The notes beneath the pieces were generated by a model that saw only the letters and a program-made list of their open reading frames with translations, did not search any database and was not told where the DNA came from. A stretch of 64,000 bases of DNA from Nitrospira sp. BO4 (GTDB lineage Bacteria; Nitrospirota; Nitrospiria; Nitrospirales; Nitrospiraceae), in NCBI GenBank assembly GCA_030144965.1, contig JAMPUU010000015.1:124001-188000 (forward strand), read 5' to 3'. The position numbers and the translations under genes are program-made. Below, one piece after another: positions 8,323-16,794 of the stretch (position 1 is the stretch's first letter; the number at the start of each line of letters is the position of its first letter).

Positions 8323-8599
8323 AATCGTACCTCCTGTGGCGCCTGACCTCCAGACGGAGGTCGCTGGTGAGTAATACATGTAGGGCAGTGCCTGAAGAGG
8401 ACGGGATGATCGTCGGGATGGGGCTCATAACTACGCCTCCATCTAGATCATGATGACCGGCAACACACGATGACTATATTTCGCTGATTATATTCCGTTT
8501 GAAGGAGCGTGCACAACGATTATTGAAAATCCGGCCGTTCTTTTTTACTGATGATCGGATCGCAAAGGGGTGTGGTGGGAACAGCGCCCCGAGACCGGC

Positions 8600-10003
8600 T
8601 TATCTTGGCTGAGGATGATGGTGTAGCCGATTCAGACCGTCGAGGGCCGCGGTGCGGTAGCACTCGGCCATCGTGGGATAGTTGAAGACATTGCGCACGA
8701 AATACTCAACCGTGCCTTCATAGGTCAGGACCGATTGTCCGATATGAATCAATTCAGTGGCTCCCTGGCCGATGATATGAACGCCCAGCAGTTTATGTGT
8801 GTCGCGGTGAAAGATCACTTTCAAGAGACCGTGGAGTTCACCGCTGATGTGGCCCCGCGCCATTTCTCGAAAAAAGGCTCTTCCTGAGGCGTGCGGGACG
8901 CCTGAGGCGGTGAGTTCCTCCTCCGTCTTTCCGACCATCGAAACCTCGGGAATACTATAAATGCCGTATGGAATCACTTTTATTTCATGCTCGTCGGATA
9001 CTTGAAGGGCGTGGCAGGCGGCGAGGCGGCCTTGCTCCATCGCCGTCGCGGCAAGGGCTGGAAAGCCGATGACATCGCCGGCTGCGTATATATGGGGAAT
9101 CGTGGTCTGGTAATGGGCATTGACTTGGAGTTGTCCTTGCCGGTCGGTGACGAGGCCGATCGCGGCGAGGTTCAAGGCTTCCGTATTGCCGACCCGCCCC
9201 ATGGTGTACAGCAGCATGTCAGCCGTCACCGTTTCACCGGGGTGGAGTTGAACCGTGGGGCGCCCGGCTTCGTTGAAGGCGATGTCCAGGTGTTCTTGTC
9301 CGAGCCGGATAGCGACGCCGTTGTGTTGCATCTGAGTGTCGAGCGCGCTCGCGATTTCCAGGTCGAGGAACCGCAACATCTGCGTTCTTCGATCGATGAG
9401 AGTGACCTCGATGCCGAAGGCGGCCAGCATCGACGCATATTCAGTTCCGATGACACCACCTCCGACGACGATGATGCTCGCCGGATGCTTTGTCGTGCGC
9501 AGAAACGTGTCGGAGTCGAAGATCGTCACGTCGTCGAAGGGAATCTCGGAGGGGCGTCGCGGCCGCGATCCGGTGGCCAGGACGATGACCGGGGCATGGA
9601 CATAATCGATCTGCCGATCCGATCGTGCCACGCTCAACGTATGCGGATCGACAAAGCCGGCGGTGCCCTGGATGATCTCGATGCCGTTACGCTGCAATTG
9701 ATCGGTGATCACGGCGATTTCGGTCTCGATGACCTGATCTTTGCGCGCCATGAGGTCGGGGAGCGTCAGCCGTCTGGTCAGTTCCGCGCCCAGCTGGGGT
9801 AATCCTCGCCGAACCAATCCATGAATGTATTCGATCGTGTCTTTGAGGGTCTTGCTCGGTAAGGTGCCTGTATTGAGAGACGTTCCGCCCAGTTGCGAGG
9901 ATTTCTCGATCAGGGCAACGCGCTTCGACAGCTTCGCTGCTTGGACTGCCGCTTTTTGACCGGCTGGTCCGCTTCCGACCACCAGCATGTCATACGATTT
10001 CAT
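8600..10003 (-). CDS. sthA: Soluble pyridine nucleotide transhydrogenase-like flavoprotein
   Basis: 467 residues from the ATG at 10003; the longer open frame to 10306 has no family similarity. It has an FAD loop VVGSGPAGQKAA, a NAD(P) loop IIVVGGGVIGTEYAS, the FAD motif IYAAGDVIGFPALA, and the C-terminal dimer domain with HIIGQGATELIHIG and NYPTMAECYR. At the position of the redox disulfide in dihydrolipoamide dehydrogenases (GGTCLNVGCIPSK) it reads GGTSLNTGTLPSK, so both cysteines are absent (Ser42, Thr47). That points to SthA, which moves hydride between NADPH and NAD in the cytosol. The exact electron acceptor is uncertain. Confidence 0.88.
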   Translation of the reverse strand: MKSYDMLVVGSGPAGQKAAVQAAKLSKRVALIEKSSQLGGTSLNTGTLPSKTLKDTIEYIHGLVRRGLPQLGAELTRRLTLPDLMARKDQVIETEIAVITDQLQRNGIEIIQGTAGFVDPHTLSVARSDRQIDYVHAPVIVLATGSRPRRPSEIPFDDVTIFDSDTFLRTTKHPASIIVVGGGVIGTEYASMLAAFGIEVTLIDRRTQMLRFLDLEIASALDTQMQHNGVAIRLGQEHLDIAFNEAGRPTVQLHPGETVTADMLLYTMGRVGNTEALNLAAIGLVTDRQGQLQVNAHYQTTIPHIYAAGDVIGFPALAATAMEQGRLAACHALQVSDEHEIKVIPYGIYSIPEVSMVGKTEEELTASGVPHASGRAFFREMARGHISGELHGLLKVIFHRDTHKLLGVHIIGQGATELIHIGQSVLTYEGTVEYFVRNVFNYPTMAECYRTAALDGLNRLHHHPQPR

Positions 10004-10185
10004 AGAAGATCTTGGAACGTACCTTTCGTCGGTGCTTACGATATCCTGACGACTGCTGCTCGCCAAGAAAATTGCGGATTGTTTGAAGCCAGTTGGGAGG
10101 GGCGGAGACTGTTCAATCCGATGCCATGGGTCTGCGAGTCGGTGGACTGCTTGAATCGTCGCAGGGCAGGTTGTATGGTAAAAGC

Positions 10186-10635
10186 ATGCCTCGGTTTCGC
10201 ATGATGATATGGTCTCTGGGGATAGCCACTCTGATCGGTGTAAGCATGGGTCTACCCTTTTCCCATGCGGGTACAGGCGGAGACGGAGGCGCGATCGGGC
10301 CGGCAACGTCCAGTGTGACGGCGCCTGTGCCTCTGTCTACAACAGCGGAGACCGGAAAATTACAGGAACCATCGGCGTCCATGCCGATGGAGGGCACGTT
10401 GATCCTGCGTACTCTTCCGACTGTGTCGAGACAGCTCTCGGTGGGGGGAGCGACGCTTATGCCGTATGTCGGCGCTGGGTTCGGAGGGGGCTATGCCACC
10501 GAAATTGATCGCTCGCTTACGACTTCCCTGTCCGCTCCATCTTCCTCCTCCAACCTCTCCGATACCGGAATGAAAGGCCTGGCCGGGCAGATGATCCCGA
10601 ATGAAGTCCAGTTAGGCATCCGGTTTCCGTTTTAA
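10186..10635 (+). CDS. Predicted exported protein with outer-membrane-type C-terminus
   Basis: 149 residues from the ATG at 10186 (a second ATG at 10201 is possible). The signal peptide is MMIWSLGIATLIGVSMGLPFSHA. The mature protein is Gly/Ser/Thr-rich and ends in LGIRFPF, the alternating hydrophobic ending with terminal Phe seen in beta-barrel proteins, although the protein is short for a barrel. No strong ribosome-binding site. It is divergent from the sthA-like gene. Function unknown. Confidence 0.55.
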   Translation: MPRFRMMIWSLGIATLIGVSMGLPFSHAGTGGDGGAIGPATSSVTAPVPLSTTAETGKLQEPSASMPMEGTLILRTLPTVSRQLSVGGATLMPYVGAGFGGGYATEIDRSLTTSLSAPSSSSNLSDTGMKGLAGQMIPNEVQLGIRFPF

Positions 10636-10721
10636 TTTAGGTTGAGACTTGCCCGGGCTACCGGTCTGTGAGACTCATCAACGCGCGTGTGTTCAGAACA
10701 TAGGAGAAAAGAGGAACTGCT

Positions 10722-10871
10722 GTGAAAGAAGGGTATCGGTTGGTCGTTGTCGACAAAGACGGGGTGTTGGTCAGCGAATTCCAATTGACGAAGAACGCAC
10801 TGGATCAGCCGGCGGCGTTTGTCGCCGCGCTGAAAGCATCGATCGAGTCCGTGGAAGAAGAGGAGCCCTGA
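10722..10871 (+). CDS. 49-residue protein, unknown function
   Basis: A GTG start at 10722 follows GAGGAAC at good spacing. The product reads KEGYRLVVVDKDGVLVSEFQ, then a helical acidic C-terminus ending EEEEP. The pattern of two beta strands followed by a helix looks like a folded mini-domain. It lies 86 bases after the exported-protein gene and may share its transcript. Too short for automatic calling; supported by its ribosome-binding site and composition. Confidence 0.5.
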   Translation: MKEGYRLVVVDKDGVLVSEFQLTKNALDQPAAFVAALKASIESVEEEEP

Positions 10872-10943
10872 AGATAAATCAGGCTAGTACCGCCGTACCG
10901 ACATGGGCGGGGAAGATCCCTGCCCACATCGTCTCGCTCACAG

Positions 10944-11360
10944 TTACTTGCCTACTTTCAACAGCCAGCCATCGGCTTTGTCACAATCGTTGGGTCCTTT
11001 GGCGAAAACTTCGACCCGGATGTAGCTGCCTGTCACGGTGGCGGGCAGTTTACCCTTGACCAGATACCCGTTCGTGATTGTGGTGACAGTCACCGGGACC
11101 TTTTCCTCCTTGATTTTCACAGTGATGCTTGGCCAGTTGGTGGTTTTGGATGCAAGAAATGAAAATTCTGATTTTGGCGCCACCTCTACATTATTCTTCT
11201 CCGCAGAAAATGGAGTGGGCGTGAAAGCAGAAAAATACACTTGAGTACACGGGTCTATGCTGCCGGGGGAGTACGGACTGGTGTCATATGCCCAGGCTTG
11301 ACCGACGGTACCAGAGACCCCTATTGCCACAACGAGCCGTAGAATAGTTCGCAGACTCAC
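10944..11360 (-). CDS. Predicted periplasmic protein, unknown function
   Basis: 138 residues from a GTG at 11360 preceded by GAGAGG. The signal peptide (SLRTILRLVVAIGVSGTVGQAWA) is cleaved before YDTSPY. The mature part is beta-rich with two cysteines (CTQVYFSAFTP and NDCDKADGW). The longer in-frame extension upstream to 11498 lacks a start site and is not used. No family recognised. Confidence 0.65.
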   Translation of the reverse strand: MSLRTILRLVVAIGVSGTVGQAWAYDTSPYSPGSIDPCTQVYFSAFTPTPFSAEKNNVEVAPKSEFSFLASKTTNWPSITVKIKEEKVPVTVTTITNGYLVKGKLPATVTGSYIRVEVFAKGPNDCDKADGWLLKVGK

Positions 11361-11673
11361 GGTATGCCTCTCTATAAAAGTGTGGTGGATGAGTAAATCG
11401 GTCTCGATAAACGGGCCGTATTGTAACTCCTGCGCTAGAAAAAACAACCCCCCTCCGCGCCTCTCACCGGCGATCTTCCTGCGGTGACCCCGCTTCAATT
11501 ACTTGGTCGTGCAGTTATTGTGTGCAGTCTTGGAGTTGCTGCCTGCCGGGGAACCCCATTTGGGACGGTGGACGGCCCGTACCGTGCCGCTCCTTCCTCT
11601 AGGTTTCCCACTCGGATCGTCATGTCCGAAAATGGCGAGCAGGGTGTCACTCGCCGCCGATATATTCACACCT
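11361..11673. other. Intergenic region between divergent genes
   Basis: Contains the promoters for the periplasmic protein gene (minus) and the alkylation-repair pair (plus). An in-frame extension of the repair gene reaches 11503, but it does not resemble the family N-terminus and has no ribosome-binding site. Nothing else is seen. Confidence 0.5.
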
Positions 11674-13116
11674 ATGCTGCTCGATGCTGTCACCTGTTAC
11701 CGCGCGCTGCTGGCGCGTGATGCGCGCTTCGACGGACGCTTTTTCATCGCTGTCTCATCCACGCATATCTATTGCCGGCCGATCTGTCCGGTCAAGCCGC
11801 CCAGGCTCGAGAACTGCCGATTCTACCTGAGTGCCGCTGCAGCCGAGGTCGACGGCTACCGGCCTTGTCTGCGTTGTCGTCCAGAACTCGCACCGGGCAA
11901 TGCGAGCGTGGATGCGACCACACGCGTGGCACAGGCCGCGGCGAGCCTGATTGAGGATCGTGCGCTCGACTCCGACGGATTAGTAGGGATCGCATCCAGT
12001 CTCGGCATCACCGACCGGCATTTGCGACGAGTATTCAGCGCCGAGTTTGGCGTTTCGCCCGTTGAGTTTGCCCAGACACAGCGTCTGCTGCTTGCCAAGC
12101 GTTTGCTGACCGATACCGGTTTGCCGGTCACCGAAGTCGCGTTCGCGAGTGGATTTGGGAGCTTGCGGCGATTCAACGCGCTCTTCAGACAACGATATCG
12201 CCTCCAACCTGGACAGTTGCGCCGGCGCGTGAATGGTCGGGCAATGCCGGTTACCGATGCTCTGAGTTTCGAACTCAGTTATCGCCCGCCCTATGATTGG
12301 CCGGCCATGACGGCGTTTCTCGGTGCACGGGCGATTGACGGTGCTGAAATGCTTGACGGGCCCCGTTACCGGCGCACCGTGCGTGTGACATCGGAGGGCA
12401 AAGACCATGTCGGATGGATCGAGATCGGACCATCACCGAATAAGCCGGCACTCCACGTCGCGGTCTCTTCATCGCTCGCCCGGGTTCTGCCGCCATTGCT
12501 TGCGCGCATCAAGACGCTCATGGATCTGTCCTGCAATCCGACGGAGGTTGCAGGCCTGTTGGGAAAGTTGGCGCAGCGTCCCGGTATCCGCGTCCCGGGT
12601 GCATTCGACGGATTTGAAATCGCGGTGCGTGCGATTATTGGACAACAAGTGACCGTTGCCGCGGCGCGGACCATCGTAGGTCGGTTCGCTGACGCGTTCG
12701 GGGATCCGCTCGAGACGCCGTTTGAGGCATTGACTGTGGTGTTTCCATCTGCGGCACGTGTGGCTGACGTGGCGGTCGGCCTCATCGCGCGTCTGGGGAT
12801 GCCGGCGGCACGCGCACGCACGGTGATCACGCTCGCGCGTGCGGTCGCGGACGGTGGCCTCGTCCTGACGCCTCACGCAGATCTCGACGAAACGCTGGAG
12901 CATTTGCGCGCGCTGCCCGGCGTGGGGGAGTGGACGGCGCAGTACATCGCTATGCGGGCGCTTGCCTGGCCGGATACATTTCCTCATACCGATCTCGGCG
13001 TCATGAAGGCGCTGAAGGAGAAAGATGTGCGCCGCGTGCTCGAAGCCGGTGAAGCCTGGCGGCCATGGCGCGCGTATGCCGTGATGCAGCTCTGGCATTC
13101 ACTGACCAAGGAGTAA
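11674..13116 (+). CDS. Ada-AlkA fusion: alkylation-response regulator and DNA-3-methyladenine glycosylase
   Basis: 480 residues. Order: Ada zinc-binding methyl-acceptor domain with Cys34, Cys38, Cys65 and Cys68 (IYCRPICP and RPCLRCRP); AraC-type helix-turn-helix (DRHLRRVFSAEFGVSPVEFAQTQ); AlkA N-terminal domain; and helix-hairpin-helix glycosylase domain with AIIGQQVTVAAART, LPGVGEWTAQYIAMRAL and the catalytic Asp in PHTDLGV. The protein senses methyl-phosphotriesters, activates repair genes and excises alkylated bases. The start at 11674 gives the canonical N-terminus. It is immediately followed by ogt (two bases apart), forming an adaptive-response operon. Confidence 0.94.
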   Translation: MLLDAVTCYRALLARDARFDGRFFIAVSSTHIYCRPICPVKPPRLENCRFYLSAAAAEVDGYRPCLRCRPELAPGNASVDATTRVAQAAASLIEDRALDSDGLVGIASSLGITDRHLRRVFSAEFGVSPVEFAQTQRLLLAKRLLTDTGLPVTEVAFASGFGSLRRFNALFRQRYRLQPGQLRRRVNGRAMPVTDALSFELSYRPPYDWPAMTAFLGARAIDGAEMLDGPRYRRTVRVTSEGKDHVGWIEIGPSPNKPALHVAVSSSLARVLPPLLARIKTLMDLSCNPTEVAGLLGKLAQRPGIRVPGAFDGFEIAVRAIIGQQVTVAAARTIVGRFADAFGDPLETPFEALTVVFPSAARVADVAVGLIARLGMPAARARTVITLARAVADGGLVLTPHADLDETLEHLRALPGVGEWTAQYIAMRALAWPDTFPHTDLGVMKALKEKDVRRVLEAGEAWRPWRAYAVMQLWHSLTKE

Positions 13117-13118
13117 TC

Positions 13119-13634
13119 ATGCCGTACTACGACTACTATCAGAGTCCCCGTGGACGCATGTTGCTGGTTGCCGATGACCACGCGCTGACGGGTGTCTATT
13201 TCACCGGACAGAAGTATCACCCTCGTGTCGACAAGGAGTGGAAACGAGCGGGGCGGCATGCGCCGTTACGCCAGGCGAAGCGCGAATTGGCCGAGTATTT
13301 CGACGGCAGGCGGGCGCGCTTTACGGTCAAAGTCGCTCCGTACGGTACACCGTTCCAGCGCGCAGTGTGGAAGGCGATTGCAAGTATCAGATTCGGCCAC
13401 ACCATCGCGTATGCCGAATTGGCGCAGCGCGCAGGGTACCCCGGGAGTGCACGAGCAGCCGGTGCCGCCACCGGCCGCAATCCAATCAGCATCATCGTGC
13501 CCTGCCATCGCATCGTCGGCTCGAACGGTTCGCTCACCGGTTATGCCGGCGGTTTGACGAAAAAGCGCGCGCTCCTGGCCTTGGAAGCGGGGTCGAAGCT
13601 CACGTGCCATACGTGCGAGACACCCTCTCTGTGA
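13119..13634 (+). CDS. ogt: Methylated-DNA-[protein]-cysteine S-methyltransferase
   Basis: 171 residues. The active site IIVPCHRIVGSNGSLTGYAGG has the acceptor cysteine at 129. The DNA-binding helix-turn-helix precedes it (YGTPFQRAVWKAIASIRFG and TIAYAELAQRAG with the arginine finger in GSARAAGAA). It repairs O6-methylguanine by suicidal methyl transfer. The AAGGAG site overlaps the end of the Ada-AlkA gene, so the two are co-translated. Confidence 0.95.
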   Translation: MPYYDYYQSPRGRMLLVADDHALTGVYFTGQKYHPRVDKEWKRAGRHAPLRQAKRELAEYFDGRRARFTVKVAPYGTPFQRAVWKAIASIRFGHTIAYAELAQRAGYPGSARAAGAATGRNPISIIVPCHRIVGSNGSLTGYAGGLTKKRALLALEAGSKLTCHTCETPSL

Positions 13635-13700
13635 GGAGGCCTGGCGTCAATCGGCATACTTGTTGAAGCGTCCCCAACCCAGCGATGAAGGAGGTTGTCC

Positions 13701-14102
13701 ATGGCAGCGAAGGTGAACGCAATTCCAGCGGGCTATGAAGGCGCAACGCCGTATCTCATCATCAACGATGCAGCTCGGGCGCTTGAGTTTTATGGGAAAG
13801 CCTTCGGAGCTTCGGAAATCATGCGCATCCCGACCCCGGATGGAAAGGTCGGACATGCGGAGATCAAGATCGAGACTGCGATCGTCATGCTGGCCGACGA
13901 ATTTCCGGACATGAATTGCAAGAGCCCTCACTCGCTTGGTGGCTCGCCGGTGAGCATCATGGTGTACGTGCAAGACGTGGATGCATTCGTGAAACGAGCC
14001 GTGGCGGCCGGCGCGAAAGTGATCAACCCGGTTGAGGATAAATTCTACGGTGACCGTTCCGGCAGCTTGGAAGATTCATTCGAACTCTTCTACTGGAGGT
14101 GA
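13701..14102 (+). pseudogene. VOC/PhnB-like protein with a replaced C-terminus
   Basis: 133 residues, starting at an ATG with AAGGAGG seven bases upstream. The VOC fold is clear: GATPYLIINDAARALEFYGKAFGA, GHAEIKIETAIVMLADEFPDM, VYVQDVDAFVKRAVAAGAKV and YGDRSGSLEDSF. In relatives SLEDPFGHxW continues for about 20-25 residues; here the frame switches to ELFYWR and stops. The break coincides with the cut end of an OLD-type gene on the other strand (14076-14261), so a deletion or recombination joined two genes. The metal site needs the missing Gly-His region, so it is probably inactive. Confidence 0.75.
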
Positions 14103-14261
14103 GCGCTTAAGCCGGTCGACTCCCAAAGCGAGTTCGAGCGCCTCGCATATGGTGGATTTCCCAACGTTGTTCATTCCAACAAGAAGGGTATGACCTTCGA
14201 AGTGCAAGCTTGCACTCTTGAGTCCACGAAAGTTTGAAACCGTGAGTCGCACGATATTCAT
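14076..14261 (-). pseudogene. N-terminal fragment of an OLD-family ATP-dependent nuclease
   Basis: 61 residues: MNIVRLTVSNFRGLKSASLHF followed by the Walker A loop VGMNNVGKSTICEALELAL and DRLKRSPPVEEF. This is the start of overcoming-lysogenization-defect (OLD) or RecF-like AAA nucleases, which normally run to 500-700 residues with a C-terminal Toprim domain. The frame ends exactly at the junction with the truncated VOC gene. A GGAG site precedes the ATG. It is a broken defence- or repair-type gene. Confidence 0.7.
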
Positions 14262-14791
14262 AGGCTCATCTCCTTCAGTAGGAGCAGATTAGACTTAGCC
14301 GAGTCTGTAGTTGATATAAGCCAATTGGATACAAACACTCCTAACCGAACGGCGCACGAGTGAATTGCAATAGTTCCAAGAATAAGTGCTGGCTTATCTC
14401 GTGGGATGATGGAGTTCGTCTCATGTTCAGCGAAGCAGGCGAGGACAAATATCGAAAGGGCGGCAGGAGAGTCTCGTGGCACACATCTCCTGGTTTCAAA
14501 TGCACATTGCCCTGGACCTTCCAACCGCGAGGGAGAGATTGGTGATACTTACACAGCCATCGCGGAGTTCTACTTCATACTCTCACAGGGTTGAAGGTCG
14601 GGAAACGACGGTAAGGTCTTAGGATATAGGTCATAGTGAAGACCTAGTTGTGAGAGTGGGGGCGTATTGTAAGAGAGGATATATTCTAGGCGCAAGAGTT
14701 GGCCCCGCCCCTGAGGGGCTCTTCAGACGACGAACCAAGAGTGATCTTCAGACTGACAAATGGGTTCTAGTCCTGCGCTCAGATAGCTGAT
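14262..14791. other. Gene-free stretch with two hairpins
   Basis: No convincing gene. A minus-strand frame at 14258-14524 overlaps the OLD start but has no family match. There are inverted repeats AGGTCTT/AAGACCT (14614-14620 and 14639-14645) and GCCCC-TGA-GGGGC (14707-14719). Composition is lower in GC than the neighbours, consistent with debris of an insertion. Confidence 0.45.
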
Positions 14792-15253
14792 TTAGTCGCT
14801 GGGGGGTTCGAAGTGGCCTGAGGGACGTTGCTGCCAGGGGACGGTTGCCTGCCGAGATTGTTTCACCAAACTACGCAAACTCATTTCAGCGGCTCGTAGG
14901 AGTTTTGGATCGCCGGCTTGCATGAGCGTCGTCAGGAGAACATAGAGGGATCGATCTGTACGCGATCCGGCCAAGATACGATTGGTCACCGGATCGGTCT
15001 GCGAAGTGTCCGGTTGTTCACCCTCGTCCACGTCTGTGAACAGCTGTGTAAAGGACCGAGGGTCGTCGAACAGCCAAGCTGGAGGGATGCCAAGCACACC
15101 AGCGAGCGCTTCGAGTGTACTGATGGTCGGATCCATTTGGCCCGATTCAATTTGTTCGAGGAGCGCTGAGGAAATGCCGGCTGCGTCTGATAACGATGTG
15201 AGAGAGTAATTTTTCGAGAGTCTCCACGCTTGGAGAGATGGTCCGATCGACAT
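14792..15253 (-). CDS. Xre-family transcriptional regulator
   Basis: 153 residues from the ATG at 15253 (an in-frame GTG lies at 15268). The N-terminal helix-turn-helix is LQAWRLSKNYSLTSLSDAAGISSALLEQIESG followed by PTISTLEALAGVLGIPPAWLF, the lambda-repressor/SinR type. The C-terminal region is helical (RSLYVLLTTLMQAGDPKLLRAAEMSLRSLV) and may dimerise; it is not a cupin. It is divergent from the coiled-coil gene at 15416 and may control that promoter. Confidence 0.85.
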   Translation of the reverse strand: MSIGPSLQAWRLSKNYSLTSLSDAAGISSALLEQIESGQMDPTISTLEALAGVLGIPPAWLFDDPRSFTQLFTDVDEGEQPDTSQTDPVTNRILAGSRTDRSLYVLLTTLMQAGDPKLLRAAEMSLRSLVKQSRQATVPWQQRPSGHFEPPSD

Positions 15254-15342
15254 CGCGCGATGATACACAATGGTGTGTCCAGCTTCAATAAATCAGTCTC
15301 CAGTTTCAATATTATCGTTATTTGTCAATTACTTAAGAGGCG

Positions 15343-15371
15343 TTTCGATCGGACGTCAAATCGGGTATAAT
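15343..15371 (+). promoter_or_regulatory. Sigma-70-type promoter for the coiled-coil gene
   Basis: TATAAT at 15366-15371 with TTTCGA at 15343-15348, spacing 17 bases. It lies 45 bases before the ATG at 15416 in the gap shared with the divergent Xre regulator. Confidence 0.5.
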
Positions 15372-15415
15372 GCGCACGCGAGATTTATGTGTGGAGTTGA
15401 AGGAGGTGGAGATCC

Positions 15416-15757
15416 ATGTTGGGGACGGATATTCGCGGTATCATGGCTGAGGAGGAAGAGGTCCAGCGCCGGCAAGATGCCCTTAAGTCTCTGATGACGA
15501 TGCGGGCAAGGCAGCTTCGAGAATCGTTGGACGAGCGAATCAAACGGGCGAGGAACTGTGGAGATTGGACCCAGCTTTCCAAGGCGGAGTGCGCAAGTCT
15601 TCACAAGCAAGAGAAGGCCCACTTACAGTCTCAGCTTGAACAACTCCAGTTCGAGCAAACACGGACTCGAGGAAAGCTGACCGCGCTGAAGCGAGCCAAG
15701 GCGAGGGCTCAGCGTATTCGCGCTGCAGAAGCGGCCTCCGAACGAAGGCGCCGGTAG
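15416..15757 (+). CDS. Coiled-coil protein, unknown function
   Basis: 113 residues, nearly all helix, very rich in Arg/Glu/Gln with heptad character (HKQEKAHLQSQLEQLQFEQ). A strong AAGGAGGTGG lies seven bases before the ATG. A short acidic N-terminal part and a basic tail (AASERRRR) could bind nucleic acid. It precedes the rRNA methyltransferase by 38 bases and may be in its operon. No family identified. Confidence 0.6.
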   Translation: MLGTDIRGIMAEEEEVQRRQDALKSLMTMRARQLRESLDERIKRARNCGDWTQLSKAECASLHKQEKAHLQSQLEQLQFEQTRTRGKLTALKRAKARAQRIRAAEAASERRRR

Positions 15758-15795
15758 TTGACTGACTCATCCTTCTTGACGATATTTCCTGCAGC

Positions 15796-16659
15796 GTGAT
15801 GTCAAGGGGTATGGTGGATGCAGTGTCGCATCTGCTGGCTCTGACCCGTGCGCAGAGCTCTCTGATCCGGCAACTTCTTCGGGACAAGAAAACCAGGTCG
15901 AGGGAAGGAGCTTTCGTCGTCGAAGGCGTCAAGTCTTGCCTCGATCTGATTTCTCGGCACCCACAATCTATTCGTAGCCTGATTGTATCTCCGCGTTACC
16001 TCTGTGTGGAAACTGACGCAGACCGGCAAACACGAGCCAAGTTGCTTGGTCGTCAGTATATGTGTCCGGACGCCATCTTTGAAAAGCTGACCGAGGTTGA
16101 TGTACCACAAGGCATGCTGGCTGTTATCCAACAGCCTCGGTGGGATGAGGCACAGGTGTTCACCCAATCAAGAGTATTGGGAGTTTATGCGGACCGCCTA
16201 CAAGATCCGGCGAATGTGGGAGCCATCATTAGGACAGCCGCGGCACTAAATCTGTCCGGGGTATGGTTGAGTGCTGATTCCGCCGATCACTTGAGCCCCA
16301 AAGTCGTCCGTGCCACGGCCGGCACGATTCTCAGTCTCCCCGTTTTTTATACCAAGGACATTCGGACCTTCTCTTCGAACGGATGCGACATCTATTCGGC
16401 ACTTTTGCCTTCGGCTGACAGAGTCTCGATCAGGACGATTCGGAGGGTTCCCCGCCGTCTCGTGATTGCCGTCGGAAACGAGGGAGCGGGGCTGGCACCG
16501 GACGTGGTGAAGGCCTCTCGGGTTACATTTTCTATCCCGCTGGCTCAAGGAGTGGAGTCGCTGAATGTTGCCGCAACGGCGGCGATCTCGGCGTTCTACT
16601 TCAGCGGGTTACCGCTCGACTCCAAGATCACATCCGAGAAACCGCAACGGTTGGTGTAG
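15796..16659 (+). CDS. SpoU/TrmH-family RNA 2'-O-methyltransferase
   Basis: 287 residues from the GTG at 15796; ATGs at 15799 and 15811 are alternatives. An N-terminal substrate-binding domain (LIRQLLRDKKTRSREGAFVVEG) is followed by the SPOUT catalytic domain: motif 1 DRLQDPANVGAIIRTAAAL, motif 2 VIAVGNEGAGL, motif 3 IPLAQGVESLNVAATAAI. These form the trefoil-knot SAM site. Members methylate ribose in 23S rRNA or tRNA. The length and N-domain fit the RlmB/TsnR-like group. Confidence 0.9.
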   Translation: MMSRGMVDAVSHLLALTRAQSSLIRQLLRDKKTRSREGAFVVEGVKSCLDLISRHPQSIRSLIVSPRYLCVETDADRQTRAKLLGRQYMCPDAIFEKLTEVDVPQGMLAVIQQPRWDEAQVFTQSRVLGVYADRLQDPANVGAIIRTAAALNLSGVWLSADSADHLSPKVVRATAGTILSLPVFYTKDIRTFSSNGCDIYSALLPSADRVSIRTIRRVPRRLVIAVGNEGAGLAPDVVKASRVTFSIPLAQGVESLNVAATAAISAFYFSGLPLDSKITSEKPQRLV

Positions 16660-16700
16660 ATATTTGAAAATAAACCGCATTCAGCCTACTATGTGTTGAT

Positions 16701-16788
16701 GTCTCAGATCTTATGGGTGAAAGTCTCAGATATTACCGGCTGAAGTCTCAAATGTTATGGGTGGAAGTCTCAGATGTTTAGGCAGGAG
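16701..16788 (+). repeat. Four tandem 22-bp repeats directly ahead of an RND efflux operon
   Basis: The core GTCTCAGAT begins at 16701, 16723, 16745 (as GTCTCAAAT) and 16767, exactly 22 bp apart. Between cores the sequence is a variant of nTTAnnGGnTGAA. The last unit runs into the ribosome-binding site AGGAG at 16784-16788. Multiple tandem end-repeats of this kind are found at the termini of some insertion sequences such as the IS21 family, so this may be an IS end left behind. It could also act as an operator array because of its position. Confidence 0.75.
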
Positions 16789-16794
16789 AGGATG

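Noticed and set aside
8987..9802. 271-codon open frame on the plus strand
   Set aside because: Antisense to the SthA-like flavoprotein, which has full family motifs.
10004..10306. 101-codon N-terminal extension of the SthA-like gene
   Set aside because: The FAD-binding motif starts directly after the ATG at 10003, as in the family; the extension is not conserved-looking.
11503..11673. N-terminal extension of the Ada-AlkA gene
   Set aside because: No start signal and no similarity to the family; the ATG at 11674 gives the canonical N-terminus.
16701..16788. CRISPR array
   Set aside because: The 22-bp unit repeats head to tail without unique spacers and there are no cas genes.
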